From: Mesodorylaimus sp. YZB2_4
Taxonomy: Eukaryota; Nematoda; Enoplea; Dorylaimida; Dorylaimidae
Direction: 5' to 3'
Length of the DNA: 64,000 bases
Assembly (NCBI GenBank): GCA_030248295.1
Contig: JASANH010001015.1
Coordinates: forward strand, 1 to 64,000
Shown here: positions 23,522 to 36,545 of the stretch, one piece after another
Numbering within the stretch: the stretch's first letter is position 1
Layout: the number at the start of each line of letters is the position of its first letter
Translations under genes and position numbers: made by a program
Notes under the pieces: model-generated
Database searches by the model: none
The model's input: the letters and a program-made list of their open reading frames with translations, nothing else
What the model was told of the DNA's origin: nothing

Positions 23522-24275
23522 CTGGCGAAAAAGCATTGGAAACCAGCGAGGCGGTGGCCTGGGGCAGGCGCGTATGCAGGATTGAGGGGTCGTGAGTGCC
23601 AACAAAAAGTTTGCATAAATATGCTAATTTAGTGCGTCGCGCAAAGTCCAGTTTGACAGATGTAGCTAAATGAAAAATGGAGTCCAGTTTAGTAAATATA
23701 AACGCGCAAAAGGCGCGATCCGAGAGGGGGTTAGGTGCGGGGCGAAATTTTAAAAAATAGGCCTCTCGCAGACATAATTTTTCAAGATTCTTCGAATAAA
23801 TTTGCAGGAAATACCTGCTTCAGGGCAAGAAATAACTTTTTTTTAACCTTGCTAAAAACTCGAGCCACCTCCCAGCCAAAAGCTGAAGGCTTTTGCGTGG
23901 ATTCTGACCTTTCAAAATCCGCGTACAATCTGTCTGATCGTACAGGAGCAATGAGTGTCACCTATTATGTCAGCATACCGTCCGTACTCACGATATACAA
24001 GACAAAACCTTTAATTCAATCAACTGGTTCCCCACTCTGGCCACCTCTCTGGTTTGGAAGGGGACCGTTGGCCGCATTGCCACCCGTTGTCGCGCCACTC
24101 AGGGGGAGTTCAAAAAGTTCTTGCAACTGGCAAATAAAATCGCTGCTCTTTGAATCTGATATACATGGCCGTTGACCTTAACATTTCACGATCAGAAGTG
24201 TACGTGCAAAACAGCACCAGGCTAGGTCGAGTAAGTCGGGAAAAAACTAACCTTGAATCAGGTCAACTTTCAAAA

Positions 24276-24540
24276 ATGTCCGAAATTTCCAAATTTGAGG
24301 TTCGAGCCGTCATTAAATTTCTGACAAAACTTGGCAAAAATGCGACTGAGGTGGAAACCGAATTACGCAAAGTTTATGGTGAGTCACCTCCACCATATCG
24401 TACCATCGCTTGGTGGGTGGCCGAATTCCATCAAGGAGAAGAAAGTTTGGAAGATGATGACAGGACTGGGCGACCCCGCACATCGACCACGGCCCCGTTG
24501 CATAAAAGATCAAGTCAACTCAATAAGAAAACTGGTTCAA
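24276..24540 (+). pseudogene. Mariner transposase, N-terminal part
   Basis: It starts MSEISKFEVRAVIKFLTKLG and has the mariner HTH features YRTIAWWVAEFHQG and LEDDDRTGRPRTSTT. The frame then shifts; a neighbouring frame carries a SIRKLVQDS-like continuation before homology ends. DNA-binding domain only. Confidence 0.85.
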
Positions 24541-26019
24541 GACAGCTGGGCTTAAGAATAGTCTTTGGTTTCTACGACACCTTTTTGCTTGTGATAAAGT
24601 AAGAACGCCACAGGTCGGAGCTGTGCGCAAGAATGTGGATATGCGGATATAGGTTGATCGGAATGTGGATATGCGCAAGAATGTGGATATCGGTTGATCA
24701 ACCAGATCACTTTGATTAGTCGATTGATCACCCGATCGACAGATCGATCAGTCAATCAGTCGACTCAAAGGCTTATTCATGTGATCGAGCGATCGATCAA
24801 CTAATTAATCGGCCGATCATTTTGTTAAATCATTCGATCATATCGAGCAGCAAACCGGGTAGCTAATCATCCCTCTCTTGGTCGACCATCAATCGAGCAG
24901 TCAATTACCATTAAATTTTTTCTGTTAATCGGATCATTACATCTCGGCCATATCATATCAATATTTTCACATTGGTTCTCTTCTTATCGATCGAAAGCAC
25001 TCATCTACAGCTAATTATCGCTACGTTCTCTTTTCCTGTCATAGACTACAGTATGTCTGCCGTGCATGGACTAGGGTGTATTCGACAGGTTTTTAGTGCA
25101 CCGTTTTGCGTAAAGCGCAGAAAATATCTTTCTCACGGACAGAGCCTCCATGACGCAGGGCTAGAGCCCAATTTTCTATGTAGCCCAGAGCTCGCAGTCC
25201 TGGTTTTAGTGACTGGGCCCACTTCTAGAACTGAATACAGAGAGGCGAAGTCTCAAAGAAAATATTTTGTGCCCTTTGCGCAAAAACGTCTATCCAATGC
25301 GCCACACCTGCTGCCTTGATGATTCGAAAGATACAGAAAAGCAGTGTATAACCAGCTATTATTGCTTCGATAAAGTGCTTTTGGTCGATGCAAAAGAGCC
25401 AACGTGAAAACAGTGATAAAAATCAGTATGACTGATAGGAATTCCAAAAATGATAATTGATTGAAATATCTATAATTGGCTTACCGGTCCGGTAATCGAC
25501 ATGATTGGCTGATTAGGTGATTGATCGGTCTAACGATCACAGCGATCAGTGAGTATAGGCGCAGTCTCGAAGAAAATATTTTTTGCCTCAGTTTTAACGG
25601 ACTGTGCAAAGTTATTAAGCAGATCGAATCGAAGTTGTCAAAGTCATCGAGTTAGTAAAGGTATCAAAAGCGTAAAACGACAAGAGAGTCTAATAAAAAA
25701 GAACACATAAACTAATCATTTGCATAATATATCAGTCATTCAATAGATTCGATTAGGTCATTCAATTATGAACCTCTTGACCATTCTAATGAATAATTTT
25801 ATAAAAAAATTTTTTCGCAGCAGTCATCAAAGTCTCAGCTCAAAGCCAAACACATGCTGCCGCTGTTTGCATGTAAGACAGGTTTTTGTGCAAACATGAG
25901 TTTTCCTAAGCAGTTTTCTCAGTCCATGGAGTCTTCTTATCGCAATACACGTGGTATGCAGTTGTCTTATTGAGCTGACTTGTCTTATCTTTTATGCAAA
26001 GGGGCCAGTGGGGAAATTA

Positions 26020-26776
26020 TGGTCAAAGCTGAGACATTAGTAATGGAAGATCGTCGAATCAAAGTCAGAGAATTAGAGGCTGCCCTGGGCATTGCTGCTA
26101 GATCAGTCATTTCAATTTTACACGAACATTTGGGGCTGTCAAAAGTTTGCGCTTGCTGGGTCCCCGATTGTTGACTCGGGAGCAGAAAGAAATTCGGCCA
26201 TCATCATGTTCTGAGTTAATGCACCTATTCGATCGAGATACAGAGGAATTTTGCGACGAGATCGTGACGGGCGATGAGTGCTGGGTTTTTTGGTATGATC
26301 CAGAAACAAAAGAAATGTCCAGGCAGCGGCTGCCGAAAGGATCGAACCCACCCGCCAAGGCGAAGGTGGTCCAATCAGCTGGAAAGACAATGTTGACATT
26401 GTTTTTCGATTCTGAAGGCTGGCTGCTGGCCGACTTTTTGGAAAAGGGTGAGACCATAAATGGCCAGTATTATGTCCATTTAATGGAGAAACTACGCGCA
26501 GCCATAAAAGAAAAACGGCGAGGAAAATTTAGAAAGGGTGTGCTGCTTCTGAATGACAAGGCGCCAGTTCATCGCGCGGGTGTTGTTTCGGACGCCCTCC
26601 ATGACTTGCACTGGACCCGATTGTATCACCCATCCTATTCACCAGACTTGGCACCCTCCGACTTCAAGGTGTTCAAAGATTTGGAAAAAACTGTGAAAGG
26701 GGAGAGATTCGTTGATGAGAATGGGGGCAATCAGCTGTTATTGATAGCCAGTCAAAAAGTTACTGGCATGGCGTAA
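26020..26776 (+). pseudogene. Mariner transposase, catalytic part
   Basis: It resumes at LVMEDRRIKVRELEAALGI, with a frameshift near 26147. The catalytic aspartates expected in mariners (D,D34D type) can be seen in IVTGDE, LLNDKAPVH and YSPDLAPSD. The C-terminus is eroded. Because of the split, no active protein is expected. Confidence 0.87.
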
Positions 26777-26900
26777 TGAAAGAGCTTCGAGAGATGGGAG
26801 AAATGTTATATCTTAGCTGGTGATTATGTCGAAAAGTGTAAAGTATTGTCCTAATTCGTTGTCATTTATGTGCCAGTTGCGAGAACTTTTTCAACACCCT

Positions 26901-27785
26901 ACGTATCTCCGCCGCCTCGGAGGAGAAAAACTTTTAATCTTGTACTGCGAAAACACAAAAATGTATTTTAAGCGGACATGCAACCAAACGCAAGGACTGG
27001 ATTGTACGGAGTTAGTGAAGGTACCTTCACCTTTTTTTCAGAGTCGTAGGGTGCTCGAGCACCGGAGCACCCCCTGTGTACGAGCCTGTGGGGGTTGGGG
27101 AGGTGAGGTTAGAAACGGACGACCCTGGTTCGGTCCCGCCCCGGCCCTGCTATTCTTTACACGCTTTCCTGAGATTGATATTATTTTCCAATTTTTCGAC
27201 ATATTTATGTAGTCGAAAATTAACGCATTCTCTGCTTATAGATGTCAAGTTGGCAATCTTACTGTATATGTTTACCAGGGTGTGATGTTGCACCCGTTTT
27301 CACTCTTAGGCTTAGGGGGCCCAGGGGCGGAGCCACCCGAAAACTCTCCTACAACTTGCAAAAGTGATCGAAAATGGAATGCAATGGTGCTCGCCCCAGT
27401 GTAAAAATCTTTCGATATTGACTGAACAAAACACAATAACTTTTTTCCACTCACGATTAATTGTGGCTGTGGGGGAGGTCGTCCGCTCCCTTGAGTAGAC
27501 ACAAAGTCCAACAAATTCTTGAATTCTTTAACAACTGGCAAATAATTTCTAGCGCAGATTTTTCCGACTTTCAAGTCGATGATTGCCTGGTTGGAAAATT
27601 TCGATCCAGTGTACTGCAGTATGCTGAGGAGAGTACTCACAAAACTCAAACGCAGAACCGCTAGTTTGCAAAAAAGCTAATCTTTCTACAGTAATGCGCT
27701 GACCTAAAAAAACGAGCTTCCGGAATCAAAGACTGAATTTATTTGCTTTTTCCAGTGTTCATCATAAAATTACAGCCAAGGTCGA
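26901..27785. other. Unassigned sequence
   Basis: An open frame on the minus strand (27272-27649) has no recognised domain. Confidence 0.35.
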
Positions 27786-28777
27786 ACAACGGGTTCAAAG
27801 TTCGACCCAAACCTAACCCAAAAATCTTAAAGTTGAACCCAACACGATCCATTCATTATTGAACCCAAACCCAACCCCAATAAACCCACATTTTTGAAAA
27901 AATTGGCCAAAACAAAAAACACTTTCGGCAATCAAAGAAAGTCATCAATATTACGCACATTCTTCTGAACGTGCTACGATCCTGCACTAATGACCTCAGG
28001 ATAAGCATGTTTTTAGCGTGGCGGGACACGGCACTCGAACGTCTGAGAGACAAGTTAGACGGCTGGTCGGAAAATCTACCTGGTCTCACTCGGACTTAAT
28101 CGCCAGCAGGTGGGACATTTTGAGGGAGCACATGTCTCTCAAAGTCGACCACGATAACTGATTTTTGGGCCGACTGATATGTTAAACTGTGCCCAAAACG
28201 TCGCCGCAAGCTTATTTGGCGCATCGCATCAAACTTTACTTCCAACTTAAAATGCGCGCCCAGAAAACAAAGCCTGTGTTTATCGAGATCACTTCCTTCC
28301 ATCCTTCCATCATGGCAGGCGTAAGAGGGAGGTTGAGACAAAAACCCCGACTGGAGTAGACAAGTCTTGCAATTCCATATACAGTACGTACCAACAGATG
28401 AAACATCATCCCGAGGGGTTGACGTCGCGTAGAAGAGGAAAATGTCATTCATTCTCTCCTACTCGCCATGGCCCGCCGGGCGGGGGGTTACATGCGCCCG
28501 AGTTCTGGACGATATATTTCTGTCACTCTAACTAATCGTAAGATCTGTCGACTGGTTCGTAACCATAGCCATGACATCATATCGTTGTGGTCTCGTGACT
28601 CAACGCTGACCCACATGTTCATGCCGATTGATAACACTAACCCAAGTGGGAAAGCGGTTTTTTGGGGTCCCAAAAAGGTCAACCTCCACAACCAAAAACC
28701 ACTCTGCTAAAAACTCGGTCGAATCCAACCCAAAAACCCAAAACAATGGGTTGGGGTTTAGGACCATGTCGGACCTT
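27786..28777. mobile_element. Putative element with AACCC subterminal arrays
   Basis: AACCC/AACCCA-type repeats occur at 27790-27890 and, in mixed orientation, at 28720-28765. The outermost bases AAGGTC(C)GACA are roughly inverted. It resembles the hAT-like elements elsewhere, but I could not identify a target-site duplication. A SINE-B copy lies inside (about 28310-28495, minus). Confidence 0.42.
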
Positions 28778-28879
28778 TCTAGCGCCTGGCAAACAGAGTT
28801 CACAACATGCATTTCTAGCCAAAGGAATTCCCGACTTGGTTACTCTCTTCTGAAAATCACAGTAGCTTGACCTATAGCC

Positions 28880-29205
28880 GACTAGCAGCCATGACACGAG
28901 TATGATAAGCTGGGTGGTGACCAGCTCTCACATCGGTCCCTCCGTGTCTCCACTAGGAGCACCTCCACGAGAGGGCATCCTGTGCGCACCAGCATCCCAG
29001 GATGATACTGGGCGGGAAGAGAGGATTTTCCCGACTGGTATTCGATGATTCTCTACGTGTCCGGTGTTAGCCACAGACGGACTTACTAAACTGCCGTCCT
29101 CAGTGGGAATAGAACTGCGGCCGTCTGGTCAGGGCTGCTCACCGAAGCATTATGCGGGAGCAACGCCTTAACCAACCTGAGCCACGATGCTCCTCTCATA
29201 TTCCT
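28880..29205 (-). repeat. SINE-A, near full length
   Basis: Read on the minus strand, the tRNA-like head GTGGCTCAGGTTGGTTAAGG is followed by GGCCGCAGTTCT, then a body and 3' part shared with the copy at 40245-40660. Confidence 0.65.
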
Positions 29206-29389
29206 CCTTAAAATTAAACCCGTAGTTAACCAAAAATTCACGAGAGAAATCATTGTTTCAATATGAGTCGCAGGCGGGAAAGGGGGGACAAATTGAGGGG
29301 AAAATTGGCATGCGAATACATTTGGGCATCGAAGTTCATCCATGTGAGTGAGCCTAGTACTCCCAAAATCAGCCTGGATACCCGTGTAG

Positions 29390-29610
29390 CTGCAGCCCTC
29401 ACGCCTGGCGGGCCTGGGTGAGTGGGATAGTGATTAATCTCCCCTGGCTGGGAAACGCCGACCCCTCAGGTTGCTGGTTCAGCCATTGGTGCAGTATTGG
29501 ACTTGGCTGCTCAGTCGGAGGTTTTGTCCTGCCGACTTCAGTCTGCAACATTCTTTGCGGCTGCCGGTCTTGGTTGCACAGCGCGTGGAATTCCGTCAGT
29601 GAGCAGTTTC
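29390..29610 (+). repeat. SINE-B copy
   Basis: It carries GATTAATCTCCCCTGGCTGG, a CTCAGGTTGCTGGTTCAGCC core and CAGTCGGAGGTTTTGTCCTG, as in other copies. Confidence 0.55.
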
Positions 29611-29959
29611 TGCCTTCTTCATAAAAACAAAATCCACAACCAGCCAGTATGGTACTGGTTTTCTTGAATTTTGTGGGTCCAGCCCTGGCGCCCCACTTCT
29701 CCAAGGGACTTTTGCCTCTAGCTGGCCAGCAGTCAAACCTTATAAGCGATTTCGTATGTGGGCCAGCACTCACAGGCGTCCCGCTGCATCTCTATTAGGA
29801 GTGTGGTACCCTCCCATCTTTCCTTTTGAATATCTGTGCCTTTGTTGTTCAAATGGTTGTGGATTAGTGTTCGCATGACGATGGGAGACACGCGTGGTGG
29901 GTGGGAATACCTACACGCATGCTTGGCTTAAATCACCCCTCGATTGTAGCCCGCATCTC

Positions 29960-30240
29960 TTGATTAGGGTTACAGGAGCTCCTTCACACGAGGGCGTCCT
30001 GGATCGACACCGACTTCCTCGGACCATGGCGATGTTAGACAGCCGAGACTGTCTCTCTATTCTGAGCACCTTGACGGCACTGAGTGACTCACCCACGGCC
30101 ATGAGGGGTCATGGTTCTCAAACAGACTTCCATCTTCGGGGATCGAACCCAGGACGAGTCCAACCACTCGCTACCTTGCAGTTTGGGGGGACGAATGCCG
30201 AACCGCTGCACCACCGCGGCCATAGCATTGTTGCAGTTAC
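29960..30240 (-). repeat. SINE with tRNA-like head (variant of SINE-A)
   Basis: On the minus strand GCCGCGGTGGTGCAGCGGTT is followed by the B-box GGGTTCGATCCCC. A close relative lies at about 32960-33225 (minus). Confidence 0.6.
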
Positions 30241-31640
30241 CCCGGGAGAACTACTTGAGGGGGAGAATTACTGAAACAAGTAGGCCCTAGATGGAAAAAC
30301 TAAAAAAAGAGAAATTCAGTGACTTTCTGCATTTTCTATCAAAACTGCCTAAAAACTAAAATCCTTGAAAAGTTTTCAATCATGAGCCAACTAGACTTTT
30401 CGGCTAGACTAGACTCCCTTATAGCATAGCAATGAATGTTTCGGAATCAGCGTGTCCTCCCGCCAAATATGAATTCCTTCCCTCGCTGTCACAAAAACAA
30501 ATGTGGCTCGATCGAGATACCATTTATTCACAGATATTGGCGTGAAAAAACTTAATCAACTCCAGTTTTGTATCGAGCTTCGCACTAATTTCAAAAGAAT
30601 CAGCAAAAACCGCCATGGTTAAAAAAATGAAAAAAAAATGCTTTAAGTTTCCAAAATCATTAAAATCCTTTTGTAAACTACGCTAGCGAGCCTTCTCCAA
30701 AGACTCATTCGCTCAGGACAGAGGAGACAGCTGGCAGCACTAGGGCTCTTCGGTCTCCGAGGAGGATGCAACAGAGCGTCGGCAAGTGCTCATAGGATGG
30801 GCTCAGTGGACCAGATCCAAGGATCACGGGCTATCACCGTACACATCCATCGATGTCATGGGATAAAGCGTGCGACAGGACGACAGACCGGATGCAGGAT
30901 ACACGATTCGTTGGTCGGACCTCTTCGCATATTAATTATCACCTATGGCATACCTACTCGTTATCGCTGGCGATGCCGGGTCATTAACGAGCTCATTAAC
31001 GAGATCGGAAGGGTATAGATCGCACATGACTAGGAGTGCCGCGGAATTACATTCTTCCCAGCCAAACGCCTAACCGGCTGTCGGCTGAGCCAAAAGCAGG
31101 ACCAAGCTGCGTCTTATGTAAGTGCTTTGTGCCATTTCACGCAGACTGAAGGCTTATTTATACTGGCCGCACTTTTCTATTCCCTACCTTGTGTAATGAC
31201 GATCCCCGATGTTGCTCGCCTAACCACTTGTCTACGGGCTCGGGTTCTCAGGGGCTTCGGGTTGCAGTATGATGACTCACAGCCCGGAACCGAACTCACC
31301 AAACGTGCACAGACTACGATGAGCCATACTCGATTATTGACCACACAAATATCCCGAAACGCACGTACACAACTACTCTCGGTAACAGCCAACCAACGGA
31401 CTCTCTAGCATACGCACACCCCCGACCAGAAGTATGCAGCATGACACTATCACTCGGATACACGCGGACGCGCGCTATCATTGCAGCACAGCTTCATCAC
31501 ACTTGTTACGGGCACCATGCGACTGAACGCGACAGGCGACTGTTTTGCGACCGCAACGAAAGCGAGTGCGAGGTCGCACGCGGTTGGAGTTTAGCGATTT
31601 AATATCAAAAATTGCTGGGTTGGAGAAGGACCCAAATGTT
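30241..31640. other. Unassigned, repeat-poor block
   Basis: None of the repeat families seen elsewhere is visible in about 30700-31640, and composition is more even. No gene is recognised. Confidence 0.35.
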
Positions 31641-31659
31641 GTTGCTTGCGCCAAATCAT

Positions 31660-31875
31660 TCCCCCAAAGGGGAAAAAAAAGAAACCCCCAAGGCCGGCGG
31701 GCGCCGTTTTTAGCGGAGGGGGGTCCCGCAAAGGTTGGGCCTTCCGGGGCCCGGGTCCCCCCCCCCCCAACCCCCTTCCCCCCCCCCCCCCCGGTTGGCT
31801 CGCGGCCCGAAAAAACCATACAAAAAAAAAAAAACCCCACACACAAGACAACCAACACCCAAAAAAAAAAAACAC
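31660..31875. other. Low-confidence, homopolymer-rich stretch
   Basis: Successive runs of A, C and G (C16, A13 and others) look like a low-quality read end in the assembly, not natural sequence. Open frames here (Pro/Lys or Gly/Phe-rich) should be ignored. Confidence 0.6.
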
Positions 31876-32204
31876 CCCCCAAGCCAGTCTTCAAAAAATC
31901 AACGGAATGGCTAAATATTTGATGATCTCTAATTTCAAATCTATCGTTTTGTGTACAGGCTTAAGGCGAGAAAAGGCAGCCTGATTATTCGAAGAAGTTT
32001 ATTTGTGCTGATTTGATCGTAAAAATGTTGCTGCAAAGATTGTCATTGCTTATCGTACGATACATTGAATTAATGCAAGGTCCAGTTTGGACTTTTTTTA
32101 TATCTTTTCATCGACAAAACTTTTTTGTATCTTATAATTGCTCTTAGGCATAAAAGCAGTTATTAAAAAATAGACAGCGCCGCAGCCGCACGCGACCCCC
32201 CACC

Positions 32205-33350
32205 CGCTTCGTCGACTGGTGCAGCCCGTGCAGGCAGGAGCTGGAGAGAGCGTGGCCGACCGAAGTTGGCACGACAAAAACTCCGCCAGGAGTACGCAAG
32301 TCTTACGACTATACCTACGGCTGAAACATCAGCCCGAGGGGTTGACGACTCCCAAGCAGGGGAGAGTATCGATCACTCTCCGACTCGCCACGACCTGCCT
32401 GGCTGAGGGTTACAGTGGGAGGCCGCAGTTCTGCTCCGACAGAGCAGTTTAGAAGGCCTGTTCTCACGATCAGAGTAGGGGGAACAGGTCTTCGACAGCG
32501 ATTTGGTGAAGGCTCATTTATACTGGCCACCGAGTTCTCTGTGACAGAGCGGCGCACTTCTTGGAATGGTCCCAGATTTTCATGTTCGAGGATTACTGTA
32601 CTCTGACACAGACTTCACTGGACCCTGAAAACTGTGACCAGTATAAATGCACCAAAATTGGGAAAGCGAGTATAAAAGCGATTAGGCCTTTGGGCTCAGG
32701 CCCATACTCGCCTGCACCCGGCCACCAGTCAACCCTTCCTAGTAACTGTGTCTCAGGGGGGGGGGGGGGCTGTGAACTCTGTCGGTTCAGCCCCCACCTT
32801 GCTGCAGTCGGAGTTTTTGCCCCGTTGACTTTGGTCAGCCACATTCCAGGCATGCTTGTACCATCTCCCTTGCATCATCAGGACTTCCAACCCGTTTTGT
32901 CCATAGCTGGCCAGTAGTCATGACAGGATGGGCGAGGCCCAACTGCCAAGGCGGCGTCCCTCTGACGACACCTTCACTAGGAGCGTCCTGGACAGGACAC
33001 TGCTCCCTCGGACAATGACCTGTGTCCGACTGCCGAGACTATGCATACTCGAGCACCTCGACGGTACCCGGTCAGTCACCCACAGCCACAGCCTGGCGCG
33101 CAAGGTCAGCGAGGGTTTATGGTTCTCAAACCCACCTCCATCACCAGGAATTGAACCCAGGACGAGTCCAGCCACTGGCTACCTACTGCAGCAAACGTGA
33201 TAGATGGATCCTGAGCCACTGCACCAACGCGTCCGCCAGCCTGACAGGGTTGTGTAGAGGCTCAACTGGCGATCGATACTCTGCACGGAACCGGCAGCTG
33301 GGAGCGTCACCCGTCAGGGTGACGTTTCAGCCATGTACTAGGTCGGAGGA
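32205..33350. repeat. Nested SINE cluster
   Basis: It holds SINE-B (minus) at 32205-32425, a SINE-A head fragment at 32420-32560, SINE-B (plus) at about 32750-32850, the tRNA-headed SINE variant (minus) at 32960-33225 and a SINE-B fragment at 33240-33345. The boundaries are approximate. Confidence 0.5.
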
Positions 33351-34103
33351 CTTAATGGGTTTCTGGCGTGGTGCAAAAGCTCCACCGGTCACTCCCTCCA
33401 GTAATACGGACCCAGTCGTATTACAATTGCTCCACGCTGGTAGAGTCGACAGCCACAACTCTGCCCCCACGACCAATCAAGTCTACTGCTCACCCCAGCT
33501 GGGCACCCTTATCTGACGATGGGCTGACTTGGCTTGCGAGCGGCAGTCCTGTGTGCTGCAAGCTCACTGTTTGCAAGTGACGATTGCTCATTGGACCATC
33601 GACCCCAGAGCACGCACTCTTTAAATGCCCATTTCGGCACGCACAAATCCATCAACCTGAGTGGGAATCGAACCCGCACTCAGGATCAGAAAATTACAGT
33701 GTGCTAGGCATGACTAGCAGGACCCACCACTGGATGTCCTCACATCACGAGCAGACACCACCTTGGTCCTGGAACTCCCACTTTCCAATTACTTTTTACA
33801 AATAGCTCAGGTTCCCATCAACAAATCACAATTGCGAGCACGCGAAAAAATTGAGCTCACCCAGGTCCTACTCTAATGTGCAACACGGAATCAGCTTTAC
33901 TAGAAAACGAGATTCAAAATTGAAGACACCAGACAAAGCACACTTCACTCAGCAAAACGCCACATCCCAACCTTGGCCCGTTTCGCATCAACATTACCTC
34001 AACATCGTGGGCGACAATCGAGTGCACGAGCCCTACCAATCGATAATGGCCCAGTGTTATTAATTCCAAAAATCGAGCGCTTGATCATTTTTCTGACTTA
34101 CTA
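33351..34103. other. 3' flank of F-box paralog
   Basis: A tRNA T-arm-like motif (GTGGGAATCGAACCCGCAC) sits near 33662. No gene is seen. Confidence 0.35.
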
Positions 34104-36339
34104 CTACAAATTAACTTTTCGATACCTTCCCACTTTCACTTCATGTGCAAAATAACCACTGTTTGTCCAAACATCTTTCAATTCCGAGCACCCATCGACC
34201 AAGGCCTGAAAGCCCTTAACAGTCGCCTTCGTACAGCCAAACATATGCAAATACCGAAGGCGAGGGCACGACGCTGCTACTGCCATCATGCAATCGTCAT
34301 CGAGATCCGACTGATCCGTCCACATATCAAAGGACTCCCAGACCAACACCCGCAAATTGGACATCCTTCTGATCAAAGCCACGAATGGCGCTTTGGATGA
34401 CCAATGACGCACTCGAATGTCCAGATCCTCCAACTTCAGAGCAGATGTGTCCATCGAAACAGACTGACCATTAACTTGCGTATTATCAAAAAAATTTCCA
34501 CATACAGTCAATTCGTTCAATTCCGGCATTTGGACCAGTCGAATCAACGAAACCATGTCCAATTTGCCCCAGCATTTTAAGCACAAGCACTTTAATCGAG
34601 GCCATCGATCGACAATGATTTCCACCGATTTTATTCCGTCTTCCGTCGACACCCTCAAACTCTCCAAATTCCTCAGCCGATCCGCCAAATAATTCAACAA
34701 ATTCGACGAGTAGTCACAATAACGGATGTCCAGCGCGGTCAACTGGGGCACGTGATCTGCGACGGTTGTGATCACATCTTCGGTGTAAAGTCATAGCCCC
34801 AGTGTCAATTGCCTCAACTGACCACCACGACCGAGGGACTGAATCATCAGGCCCACATCCTGTTCGCACATGCAACCATCGTGGCCATCCAAACAATTGA
34901 AATCCGAACGCAAATTCGACAATGTCTCCTTTTCGGACACAGCTTGGATCAATCGTTGATTGTTAGCCACATGATTCGCATTGCAAGGACCCACGTCGGA
35001 TGATCCACATTGCAAAAGTTCAAGTTCAAGACGATGCAAATTCGGTGCCGCGATGATCATGGCAGTCAATGTGGGGGCATCGATATTTGTTCCTATCAAT
35101 TTCAAGACCGTCATTTTTGACATATCTAGCACGTCCAATGGCAGGCGTTCGCTGCAAGTGCAATTCAATTCAGTCAATTGCAATGGAGGACCAAGGGAAG
35201 CCAGCATTCGATCCATGTTCTTGTCGCTTTTCACGTCGACAGCAAAAATATTCAATTTTCTCAATTCGCTACGACTCTGAGATGAAATTAGAAATTTGGC
35301 CACTCTAGCCGCATCCTGCTCATCCAAATCGATCTCTTCCAAATGTTTAAACATGCATAATCGATCGATCGAAGTAGAAATCAAATTAAAACCACTGATT
35401 GATTTTAGATTCGGCGCACGAAGGATCAATTTGCCAAAAACCGACTTCAACATTTTGACTCCGCCTTCTTTCAATTCCTTCCTTGTCACGAAATCTTGGT
35501 TAATTTCAATCTTCTTTACCGATTGCCAAGCCATGTGAGCAGCTGCTTGGAAATTCTTGGAAACCGATTCCAGGCTGGGCCATTGGGCCAATGGAAGAAA
35601 TTCGACGACTCGTACGAGCACATCAGCTGGAAGTGGGCAAATCTGGCGGGCGTCATTTTCAGATCGGCGATACGATTCCTCTGAAAAAAAAGAAAAATCC
35701 TAGTTTGTCCTCTATTGGTTCCAAATTCGACAAACCTGCCATGCGAATTTTTTTAGCCAATCTTTTCGTTTTCATTCTTATCATTTCTCGTTTCAGATGC
35801 TCAATTTTCACCGCTTGCTCCCTCAATCGAGCCTGAAACCAGAATTCCAGTAAAACACAGAGGATGATCGAAGAAATCTCACCGTCGTCTCGACTGAGTG
35901 CAATCCTCGAGCCTCGACGATCGGACTCTTCTGTCCACAATCGACCGACCCAGTCTCATTCCACAACTTTTGTCGTTTTGATGGCGGCGACTCCAAACAT
36001 TTCGAATCGGCTAAAATCAAATTTCTAGTAAAAATTGTCACATTCCGAAAGGGAATACTCACGCAAAGAAAGGAAATATTTCCATTCATCGACAGTTGGA
36101 ACACGACAACCAGTCGCCAGAAATTTCAATAAATTTCTGATTTCCAATTGATCCCCATCCGATATTGCTCGACCCAACGCAAGGTGGCTGGTGTCCTTCG
36201 GGTCGGCCAGTGCCCGATTGCACAGCAGGGCCAGCACCTGGAAAGAAGGATAGTCGAAACAGTTCGGTTGACGTGCCTCTTGAACAGAATTAGAAATGCA
36301 GCAGCACATCGGAGCCAGGTCCAACCGATCAAGTATGGG

Positions 36340-36545
36340 CAAGGGGGGGGGGGGGTTAAACCCACTCCCTGTTGGGCCGGCCAGAACACTGAACCCTTCC
36401 TATTACCTCCCCCCCCCCACCTCGGGTCCAGCAGGAAGGAAGCAAAAGCTATCAAATTGTATCTGGGTAGGACCAAGACCTGACCTGACCGACCAAGCCC
36501 TGGCCACTTGTCCAGCCAGCCTACGGTACTGCATGTAAACAGGCA
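36340..36545 (+). repeat. Dispersed repeat C, copy 1
   Basis: It shares TCCAGCAGGAAGGAAGCA, CTGTATGTGGGCAGGAC-like and TTGTCCAGCCAGCCTAC blocks with 39130-39330. It lies in an intron of the F-box paralog and contains G and C runs. Confidence 0.65.

Larger units (their letters stand above)
24101..26900 (+). mobile_element. Broken mariner transposon
   Basis: Inverted ends of about 33 bp lie at 24101-24135 and 26867-26900 (core GTTC.CGCAACTGGCA, with AAAAAGTTC). The transposase comes in two separated parts on the plus strand; about 1.5 kb of unrelated, partly GATC/GATT-rich DNA lies between them (about 24535-26020). No clean TA duplication remains. Confidence 0.78.

Noticed and set aside
27272..27649. 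125-residue minus-strand open frame
   Set aside because: No domain, no splice partner and no start context; probably chance or repeat-derived.
30997..31010. Match to a sequencing-adapter start (AGATCGGAAG)
   Set aside because: Only ten bases match and the following bases diverge; expected by chance.
31478..31984. Gly/Phe-rich and Pro/Lys-rich open frames
   Set aside because: They come from homopolymer runs in a likely low-quality stretch.
34143..34400. Plus-strand open frames across the F-box genes
   Set aside because: Shadows of the LRR coding strand.
34791..34793. TGA in the F-box paralog as a selenocysteine codon
   Set aside because: The paralog has His, not Cys, there, LRR proteins are not a selenoprotein class, and no SECIS-like element was identified.
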